From Chromobotia macracanthus (taxonomy: Eukaryota > Chordata > Actinopteri > Cypriniformes > Botiidae): a DNA stretch of 64,000 nucleotides. The notes beneath the pieces are model-generated. The model saw nothing but the letters and a program-made list of their open reading frames with translations. It was not told the origin of the DNA and did not search any database. The stretch is taken from positions 14,588,001-14,652,000 of the forward strand of contig JAZGTH010000004.1 in the NCBI GenBank assembly GCA_036877525.1, written 5' to 3'. Numbering within the stretch: the stretch's first letter is position 1; each line of letters begins with the position of its first letter. Of this stretch, positions 53,601-61,139 are shown one piece after another. The translations under genes and the position numbers were made by a program.

Positions 53601-54211
53601 GTCAAGAGACGTCAAAAAAAGGAATGTACACAAGACTCATTCAGAGTTGTATCAATCCATGATGCGTTCTGTGAGCCGCATTCTTGTGCTAAAATGGTAG
53701 CTAGCAGCAAACAAAAACAATCTGTAGCATAAATCTTGCTCATTACATGCCTTGATAATGTCGGTGAACATATCAAACCAGTGTTCAAAGACTACAGATT
53801 TTGGCCTGGGATTATAAGAATTGTATTTCTAAAGAATCTTATTTAATCTTGCAGGTTTTTCAAAATCATAAAATCACAGTGTGTGCTTGGCTTTACAAAC
53901 TTTGAAATAAATGCTGCTTCAGTTTATAGTACTGTCTGATAACAAACATAGACAAAGAATGTAATAAGAATCCAGATGATGAGGGGTTTGTTAAACCTCA
54001 TCAAAAGCAATAAAAAGATCCTTCCTTACCCTTTACATTCAATTGCCTCTGGGGTGAACAGGGGTGTTGCATGTTCAACTTCATGTACTGGGAAAAGGCC
54101 ACCCAGTAAGTAATCTCCATCCAAGCTGAACTCGGATGATGAGCAAGAAACTTCAAAAAAGACACAGTTGGTAAAACCCAAAAGGAAAGTGTAAATGTTG
54201 TTAAGAATCAT
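37761..54211 (-). CDS. OlfC (vomeronasal type-2-like) odorant receptor, complete six-exon gene
   Basis: Six exons join to 2481 bp, 826 codons plus stop: 54211-54030, 53445-53148, 52949-52212, 46557-46345, 46253-46133 and 38689-37761. Every junction is GT-AG, four of the five donors are GTAAG-type, and the phases fit. ATG 54211 is preceded two codons upstream by an in-frame TAA. The product has a signal peptide, a venus-flytrap ligand domain (exons 1-4), a cysteine-rich linker (exon 5 and the start of exon 6) and seven membrane helices. This is the standard class C architecture of fish receptors for amino-acid-type odorants, acting at the ciliary or microvillar surface of olfactory neurons through G proteins. 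No inactivating change was seen. Introns 3 (5.65 kb) and 5 (7.4 kb) are swollen by transposons. The subfamily and ligand are not known. Confidence 0.93.
38885..39930 (+). pseudogene. L2/Rex-type LINE relic, 5' part, in OlfC intron 5
   Basis: 38914-39255 encodes an AP-type endonuclease fragment (YMILIGDINIYVDNPNCNHT, then CISDHKLLLLA). Later frames carry the linker (SEALKIAGTEYYSS) and FVEKQLRISISP-like sequence up to 'CILDPLDPQYFF'. The relic is cut off where the fold-back element begins. It lies antisense within the receptor intron. Confidence 0.7.
39934..40654. mobile_element. Fold-back MITE inserted in the LINE relic
   Basis: The ends are inverted repeats: 'atccaagacgtttatgtttt' at the left mirrors 'aaacataaacgtcttggat' at the right. 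Similarity continues inward through 'ctttcttcagtc' and 'tccaggat', and 'agggtcttgtctag' near 40090 pairs with 'ctagacaagaccct' near 40527. There is no coding sequence. It splits a LINE whose parts continue on both sides, so it is younger than the LINE. Confidence 0.8.
40690..40960 (+). pseudogene. LINE relic, 3' continuation
   Basis: After the MITE, the frames give 'KVLECVVVQQLHSYLSLNK'-type RT sequence, then a C-terminal stretch (VDYCMIHDCLPTKFVKALHY, then QNSAARVLTL). This is the order expected for the element beginning at 38885, with the RT core deleted. Confidence 0.65.
42977..43001 (+). repeat. (GA)12 microsatellite
   Basis: An uninterrupted GA run within OlfC intron 5. A (CA)/(TA) mixed simple repeat lies at 42335-42400. 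Confidence 0.95.
43312..43325 (+). repeat. C14 homopolymer in a C-rich patch
   Basis: A run of 14 C within the C-rich interval 43280-43330. Length in an assembly may be unreliable. Confidence 0.85.
44341..44831. mobile_element. TTAA-flanked MITE (piggyBac-like) in OlfC intron 5
   Basis: TTAA occurs directly outside both ends (44337-44340 and 44832-44835). The ends are inverted: AGCTGCAATCCATAACTTTT at the left against the reverse complement of AAAAGTTACAGACTGCAGCT at the right. At 491 bp with no transposase it is non-autonomous. TTAA targeting is the hallmark of piggyBac, on which the family guess rests. Confidence 0.82.
46133..46253 (-). CDS. OlfC exon 5: cysteine-rich linker
   Basis: It encodes VPFSNCSVECKEGFSREHDG, then HDCCFLCKKCPKNNYVNYS. 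The six cysteines here plus three at the start of exon 6 make the nine-cysteine linker that couples ligand binding to the membrane helices. It runs from the acceptor CATAAAG to the donor C|GTAAGT at 46132. At 121 bp it is too short to appear as a long ORF; I found it by its VPFSxC motif and splice phase. Confidence 0.93.
46345..46557 (-). CDS. OlfC exon 4: end of the ligand domain
   Basis: It encodes LLEETKKLDFPLNGRHIKYD, then NGDPTVSYAVVLWH and ends PWYNNGS before GTAAGT at 46344. The acceptor is ACAAAAG at 46558. Its 213 bp is typical. Only 91 bp separate it from exon 5. Confidence 0.92.
46890..49335 (+). pseudogene. DIRS-type retrotransposon relic with tyrosine recombinase, in OlfC intron 3
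   Basis: The 5' part (46900-47000, 'ggtataaaagaagctggtgt') looks like a DIRS leader. The RNase H end block appears at 47290-47480 (LLAFQESSRCPLWYSLTNAN). At 47720-48290 is the tyrosine recombinase: AIKRVGDLCVLSDSSKCVEF, LSHWLVDAIALVYHM, then, after an in-frame stop at 48122, AHSTRGVA with the catalytic HxxR and DICIAAGW, FARFYNL. The gag and RT are deleted and a dispersed repeat sits at 47568-47632. A terminal block ('gaggttacatatgtaacaaa') near 49310 closes the element. Sense is opposite to the receptor gene. Confidence 0.85.
49340..52190. other. Rest of OlfC intron 3
   Basis: No exon was found. The 51390-51680 stretch ('tttctgttcttgttcattac', 'ttgtttctgtattaaacgta') and possibly 50090-50340 have the look of decayed gypsy LTRs. 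The rest is AT-rich and unassigned. Confidence 0.35.
52212..52949 (-). CDS. OlfC exon 3: main part of the ligand domain
   Basis: It begins VNYGASSYKLSDKLQYPSFI, in which YGASS is the amino-acid-pocket region of family C receptors. It continues with FGWNWVAFLGDSNSEDGLQL and ends near FKPYM at the donor ATG|GTAAGT (52211). The acceptor TTTCAAAG ends at 52950. A stop-free 198-bp intron separates it from exon 2. Confidence 0.93.
53148..53445 (-). CDS. OlfC exon 2: lobe 1 of the ligand domain
   Basis: It encodes HTFSKSGYQMFQVMRFAVEE to GPYGSTRTVTIAPLVTMDLI. The acceptor is TTTTCTAG|G after 53446 and the donor is CCATTG|GTAAAC at 53147. Its 298 bp is the usual size of V2R exon 2. Confidence 0.92.
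54030..54211 (-). CDS. OlfC exon 1: signal peptide and start of ligand domain
   Basis: It encodes MILNNIYTFLLGFTNCVFF as the hydrophobic leader, followed by SSEFSLDGDYLLGGLFPVHE, the classic first strand of the V2R ligand domain. The donor is GG|GTAAGG at 54029, leaving two bases that combine with the first base of exon 2 to give a glycine codon. Confidence 0.92.
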
Positions 54212-54324
54212 GATTTAAGATGGACTGTTGTTTGTGAGACAGGGTTGTGTAGTGGTTTTTATATTATAGTTAAATTTGCTTAAAACCTATACAATTTGCT
54301 TAAACCACTTTGTTTACTTACAAG

Positions 54325-54620
54325 TCTGGGCAGCACTCTGAATGTTATCATTATTATAAACATTACTTGTTTCATTGGCTTTGTAGAAGAATTGATTAAA
54401 AGTGGGAAATTACATGAACCTCTCTGTAAAGCCAATAATTACACCAATTTTCTCAATTCCTGATTCTTATAGAAGCTGTTGATTTATAGGTCATATTTCA
54501 TCTGCAATCCAAACTTTGTCTCAGATGTTGTTTGTTATGGCTGCCTTGATTATGTGCTTTGCATATTGTGACACAGCAAAAACCACAATGACATTGCTGA
54601 GCTTATCAGTCTTATTTAAG
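54325..54620 (-). pseudogene. Fossil fragment of an OlfC exon 3
   Basis: The segment parallels 52400-52700 of the intact receptor exon 3, for example 'tgcaatccaaactttgtctc' followed by 'agatgttgtttg.tatggct' on the plus strand. In the receptor frame the QQLP position is followed by a TAA stop (54469-54467, where the intact gene has AGA), and small indels are present. No other exons accompany it. It lies just upstream of exon 1 of the intact gene, as expected for a decayed tandem neighbour. Confidence 0.88.
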
Positions 54621-54799
54621 CAGCAAAACATAAAGCTGTGCAACTGTAGCAGCAATGGGGAAAAAAAACAAAAAATATTTGACCAAATGAAACCCAAAAA
54701 ATTGTTTTTATATGGTATTGTGCTAATATTACTGATAAAATATTACAACAAATTACATTACACTATGTATAGGACATAAACTGTTTGTGTCTATAATAG

Positions 54800-56920
54800 T
54801 TATTAGAGATTGTCTTAGTTTTTAATTAAAAATAACTCAAACAAGAGAGATGTTTGCAACACCGAACAGCAGGAACAAAGTATTTTTTTTTTTTTTCTAT
54901 TATTTTCAGGATGTACAGGGACAGTCTCGGTGTATGTTCACATTTGGCATGTCTGGTGCAATTGTTCTGTTAGTACAGTTAATCTGAATTGTATTGATAT
55001 GGTTTGAATGAAATATAATTTGCAGCATGGACCAAAGACATCTAAATTAACGATGTGAGTAATGTAAAGTCACAAGATTTGACCCTAATAATCACATTAG
55101 ATGTGTTAGAACCACCATTTCTTTGCGGCAGATCTTAATTTGTGCATACAATAATTTGCTGGTGACTTCTTTACATATTTGAGCACATGTACATGCATAT
55201 GACAAACATTTAGTCCAGCACACTGCATTGTTTCAAAAAATTGGAAAAGTTTTGGTACATAAAAATGAATGATAAATAGGTCATAAAGCTGAACAGGTTA
55301 TGACCTTATCCATATGCCCTTAGTTTCAGCACCTGTAGTTTGGTGATAAAATGCCAGTGTGAGCACCAAGCAAACCAGGACTAAAATATATTTTTACTTC
55401 AATGTAGCATATTTTCAAATAATGAACAAGGAGGCCTAGAGTCTCTTCTTCAAAGCAAAGTACCAGCAATTATGGAAAAACACAAGAAAACCAGAACAAT
55501 AAATAATCAAGAAGGTTGTGGATTGTAAGTTTTTTTTTTTTTGTTGTATTTTATTAATTCCTTGACCAGTGGCCTTTAATTTCTCATAATACAATCTTAC
55601 TGCTTGTTATATTATCTGACTGTTTAAAATGAGCACTGAAGTTTAGCTGCTATCAAAGTATGTTTATTATTTAGTATATGGTATAAAACTATGTATTTTC
55701 TGTCAATTTCCACCCTTCTGCTACTTCTACCAATGACGGAAATACGCAGTTATAATAGCTAAATGTGGGAGAGCGTTGCTATATTGAGTATATTGTATTG
55801 CAAAAGGTAGCTTTAATTATTAACAAAGAATCAAAACTAGTTAATAAACCGATAAATTATGTACCAACATTACTGCCTGAAGTTATACATAAAATGGACA
55901 CAATGAAGATGCATGTAATGGTAAATGACATACAATTAACTTTAAATAGTGTATGCTGAGAATATAACCTTACAGATAAAGAGTAGAAGATAGAGATGAG
56001 AAAAGAGAGGGCTGGAAGTTGGGCCTAGAGCTCAGATAAAGAAGAGCACAAAGTAAGGGCAGAATCCAAAAGCAAAGCTCAAGTAAATGCACCCAGATAA
56101 AAGAAAAGCGCACCAAGGGACACCTAGACAAAGGAAAAGGCAGAGCATATATTGCATTCCCTTTTTATATTTTCTTGACCATGTGGCTGAAACCAACTCA
56201 AGACAATCCAAGTGACCAATCAGAAGACCATGTTTAAACCCCACTGTACTCTACAAAATGTAGCACCCCCTGCATGCAACACAAACATTTCAGCCAATAG
56301 CCTTTGTTCTCTATCAGCTCGTCTGTGGGCTCAGGAATGCAAACGGTCCCTTTAAGCAAGAAGATGGGGTTTGGGACACAACAATAAATGCCATTTAAAA
56401 ATGCCTGTTCTCCCTCATTAGTTCCTTGTGTCTGTTGTCTCCTGCCCTTCTCTTCTCCCTCCTGGTGTTTCCGCTGTTCTACCTCTGACATCTCTACACC
56501 TCCTGCTTCCCTCGGCTGGCGTGCTGTCCCAGCTCTCAAATCACCTGGACTGTGCCTTCATTATTCTGCTGTGCTATATAGTGATTAAGTCTGCTGGTTT
56601 ACAATTATTATTTCTGACTAAACTGTTAAGCCTTCAATTGAATCTCTGCCTGATTACTGATCTAGGATCCTGACATAATGATCTGACCGAGCCACATGCC
56701 AATAACCCACCAACAACGATGGAGACCTGATGGAGAGGAAGACGGATATATCTCAAATCACTGTCTGAGGTCATGGTAAAAATATATTTCAAACAAACTA
56801 ATAAACCTGACATTAACTCTGCCATAATCTGTTTATTAAGCTCAAATTGCACTATAAAAAGCAGTTTTTCCAAGTCTGTCAAGTACATCATTATGTACAG
56901 AGCCCCTCCCCCCACACCAG
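54800..56920. other. Gene-free interval
   Basis: Contains T-rich homopolymers (54882-54897, 55532-55542), short ORFs without domains and a C/T-rich patch at 56400-56560. Nothing could be named. Confidence 0.35.
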
Positions 56921-56929
56921 TGTTAGTTT

Positions 56930-59900
56930 AAGTTCAAGTTGAGCTTTATTGTCATTCCGCTATATGTGGGGACATACAGTGGAACGAAATGTCGTGCCTC
57001 ACAGGACCACGGTGCTACATAAATACAGACATACAACAATGACGTGAAACAGTATAAATCTAAACAAATTCTAACAGAGTTTGATTATAAATTTACTATA
57101 TATAAAGTTGCCTATACATAAACTAGAAAATAAAAACTATACAAACGTTTCACAAATATTGCACATGAGGAAAAAGAAAGTCAAGCACTGTTCCTGGCTG
57201 GAGAACAGTACAAGATGATCTGTAGTGCATGGGCTTGTAAACATATGTTATGAGTCTTTTTTTTGTGGGATTATGTACCCTCGGTTGTAAAAAGTGTCTA
57301 GTGCACATAGAGGAGAGTGTGTTACTACAGGTGGTCTGTGTGGCCTACTCACCTGTGTGTAGCACACTCAGAATTGCACAAGGGAGAAAAAAAAAATATA
57401 TATATTTAAGAGGTATAGGGTTTTTCAGAGGGGGGCTGTGCTTGAGTTCAGGGCTCTCACAGCCTGGGGGAAAAAGCTGTTGAGCAGTCTGGCAGTGCGG
57501 GCTCTGATGCTCTGGTACCGTTTTCCTGACGGCAGGAGCTGAAAGAGACTGTGTGAGGGATGGGTGGGGTCCTTTACGATGCTGGTGGCTTTGTTGTAGC
57601 ATCGTAAAAGGAAAATGTCCAGGATGGAGGGGAGAGGGGCACCGATGATTTTTGCAGCTGTGTTCACTGTCCGCTGGAGGGTCTTGCGGTCTGCGGCGCT
57701 GCAGTTCCCATACCAGACAGTGATGCAGCTGGTCAGCACACTCTCAATGGTTCCCCTGTAGAACATGGTGAGGATTGGTGGAGGGAGACTTGCTCTTTTC
57801 AGCCGGCAGAGAAAGTGTAGGCGCTGTTGTGCCTTTTTGGAGAGTGACGTGGTGTTGGTGGTCCAGGTGAGATCCTCTGTGATGTGCACCCCCAGGAATT
57901 TAGTGCTGCTGACTCTCTCCACAGTCGAGCTGTCGATGGTCAGTGGGGGTTGGTCAGTGGAGTTTCTCCTGAGGTCCATCACAACCTCCTTTGTCTTCTC
58001 CACATTGAGGGACAGGTTGTTAGCACCACACCATGCCGCTAGCTGTGCCACTTCCTCTCTGTAGTGCGTTTCATCGTTGTTGCTGATGAGACCTACCACC
58101 GTTGCGTCATCAGTGAACTTGATGATGTGGTTGGAGCTGAACATGGCAGTGCAGTCGTGGGGCAGCAGTGTGAATAGCAGCTGGCTGAGCACACAGCCTT
58201 GTGGGGCACCTGTGCTCAGTGTGGTAGTGCTCGAGGTGTTGTGTGTCTGTGTGGCCGACACAGACTGACTGGGGTCTTTCAGTTAAAAAGTCCAGAATCC
58301 AGTTACAGAGAGAGTTGTTAAGGCCCAGCAGGTGTAATTTATTAATGAGCTGTTGTGGGATTATTGTGTTGAATGCTGAGCTGAAGTCAATGAACAGCAT
58401 TCTTACATAAGTGTTCTTCTGGTCTAAGTGGGTAAGAGCCAGGTGGAGGGTGGAGGAAATTGCATCATCCGTAGAGCGGTTTGGACGGTATGCAAACTGG
58501 AGCGGGTCGAGTGTGTTGGGGAGGCTGGTTTTTATGTGATTCATGACTAATCTCTCAAAGCACTTCATCATGATTGGAGTCAGTGCTATGGGACAATAAT
58601 CATTCAGACAGGACACAGGTGATTTATTAGGTACCGGTATGATGGTTGTGAACTTGAGACACATGGGGACGACTGCCTGGCTCAGCGAGATGTTGAAGAT
58701 ATCTGTTAGGACATCTGTCAGCTGTGCAGCACAGTCTCTCAGTACACGGCCAGGTATGTTGTCAGGACCCGTAGCCTTGCGTGGGTTAATCCTAGACAGG
58801 GTCTTCCTCACTGCGGCTGGAGACAGACAGAGCGCCTGGTCGGTGGGAGGTGCGGGCAGTTTTTGTGCAGGTGTGTCATTCTGCATTTCAAACCGTGAAT
58901 AAAACTGGTTAAGTGCATCTGGAAGGGATGTCGTCATCACAGGCCTGTGGCAGGGGCTTGTAGTCAGTGATGGTCTGAATGCCTCGCTACAGGCTCCGTG
59001 AGTCTCTGCTGTCTGTGAAGTGGTTGATTTTTTTTTTTTTTGTCCATATGAATGTTTTGCATTCTTGATGCCACAGGACAGGCTGGCTCTTGCTGTTTTT
59101 AGGGCTGCTTTATCTCCTGATCTGAATGCCTCATCTCTGGTCTTTAGCAGCCCACGAACCTTTGCTGTCATCCACGGCTTCTGGTTGGCACGTGTGGTGA
59201 TTGGTTTTTGTGACTGTCACATCATCAATGCACTTCTTGATATATGCACTCACTGTTTCAGTGTACTCATGCAGGTCGGTGCTGTTGTTGTAGGTGGCTG
59301 CCTCTTTAAACATGCTCCAGTCTGTAGTCTGAAAGCAGTCCTGCAGTGCTGAGGTAGCATCATCCGGCCAGACTGTGATGAGTTTTTGAACCGGTTTGGT
59401 GAGTTTCAACAGTGGATTGTATGCTGGGATTAGCATAACAGAGATGTGATCGGAGTACCCGAGGTGGGGGCGGGGTTCAGCCTTTACGAGTCTTTCTGTG
59501 TTGTGTAAACAAAGTCCAGTGTGTTATTTCCCCTTGTAGCAAAGTTCACATGTTGATAGAACTTTGGCAAGACTGTCTTTAAGTTTGCGTGGTTAAAATC
59601 TCCGGCTATGATGAAAAAGCCGTCGGGGTTGTTTGTTTGTTGATCGCTGATGGCGCTGTACAGCTCGCGAAGCGCGTCCTTAGCGTTTGCACACGAGGGG
59701 ATGTAAACCGCGACAATAACAATGGCGGCGAACTCCCGCGGCAGATAGAACGGTCTGCACTTCACAAACATCACCTCCACCAGCAACGAGCAGTGTTTAG
59801 TCACTACCGCAGCATTATTACACCATTCTCTGTTGACGTACACACACAAGCCGCCCCCGCGAGTCTTACCAGACAGTAATGAATCCCTGTCCGCTCGGTA

Positions 59901-59950
59901 GCAGGTTAAGTGCAGCTGAATGGCGGAGTCCGGGATGTTGCCATCTTAGT
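56930..59950 (-). mobile_element. Nearly full-length LINE (jockey/CR1-like) with broken ORF2
   Basis: Reading leftward: an AP endonuclease at 59849-59484 (IVAVYIPSCANAKDALRELY, then the catalytic GDFNHANLKTVL), a linker, reverse transcriptase at 59171-58110 ([50 protein letters not shown]) and, after a frameshift, 58261-57425 ([18 protein letters not shown], catalytic box [10 protein letters not shown], then the C-terminal FLGVHITEDLTWT and GKRYQSIRARTARLLNSFFP). The 3' UTR ends at about 56935. The catalytic box reads FTDD where FADD/YADD is usual. Frames are shifted at least twice, so the copy is inactive. The exact clade is uncertain. Confidence 0.9.
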
Positions 59951-59959
59951 TCGCCATTT

Positions 59960-61139
59960 CTCTGTGACGAAAATGTGTGTTAAGTGTGTGTAATGGCTCA
60001 CCCATTAGTGTTTAGTGATTGACGATAGGCTCTTTCTACCAGAAAGTGTGGCTTTACTTGACCGTTAAAACGGTACTTTTTTTAATGGAAAAAAATCACA
60101 TCAAGAAATTCAGTACACAGAGGTATATGAATGGATATTAATTTGTTGTCCATTTAAAATTGTGTTAAAGTCAATTAATGCAAACATTGTAAAGTGCTAA
60201 TTGTTCTTTTGGCCTTTGTCTTCAAGACCAGTTTTTTTCTTTTTTTTTCTCTCCTTGCTTTTGTTCCGTGTCATGTTCTGTTGGTGTTCAGCGGTTAAAT
60301 GTGGTCTGCTCTGGATGCAAACTGAGTGAAGTGTGAACCTTTCCTGGATTGTGAACCATCTCAACTCTCTTCTGTGTACGTAACAGTGGAGTTGGACTGG
60401 TGAGCCACCCATTAACTGGATCTTTTTGAACATTCCTGTTTTGAAAGAACACAGAAATTTAACTTTTTCATCTTCGAATGGTATGAGTGAAATTTCATAT
60501 ACCATTTCCTATTTTTTTCATAGACTTTAGAGACTGCAGATTTCATCAATTCCTGGATCCCTGGACTGATATAATGAACTTGCTGTGTTTTTTTTTTTTT
60601 TTTTACTCTGAGTATTTATTACAAGCATTGGACTCTTGGTTAATTTTGAAGTGTTCTGAGTGGATGTAAATTGTTTTATTGGGTGTTTATACTTTCTAAA
60701 ATCTGGTTGAGGGTAAATGTTCAAAGTGTTGAATAACTAAACTAAGATCAAATTTAAAAACATGTTAAAGAAGGGAAAAGGTTGAAAAGGTTAATTCACT
60801 TCGTGAATTAGCTATCAACAAAGAAAAACAGAAGGGAAATATCAATTTACCTTGACAAGTGATATTGCCATAAAGCTCTGTAAGGAAAGAAAGGTACAAA
60901 GTGTTACTATTGAATTTAAACTGAACGGAGGTCAGTTGTAAACTGTTCGTTTTAAACTGAACTACACTGGATATGATACAAATAATTTTTAATTAATTCT
61001 GAGGTTATTGTTAAAATACAATATATTCTTATTCTTACCTCAAACCCTGTATCTGAGTGGTTCATCTCTCTCCTGTGACGAATCTAAACTGCTGAGCTTA
61101 CTGGTCCATTGATAAAATAACTTGCAAAATATTTTGGTA
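59960..61139. other. Interval between LINE and gypsy element
   Basis: No gene was found. It may contain the 5' LTR of the gypsy element that follows, but I could not find its borders or a second copy in the window. T-runs lie at 60235-60250 and 60588-60604. Confidence 0.35.

Noticed and set aside
57765..59352. Plus-strand ORFs opposite the LINE
   Set aside because: They are antisense shadows of the endonuclease and reverse-transcriptase frames.
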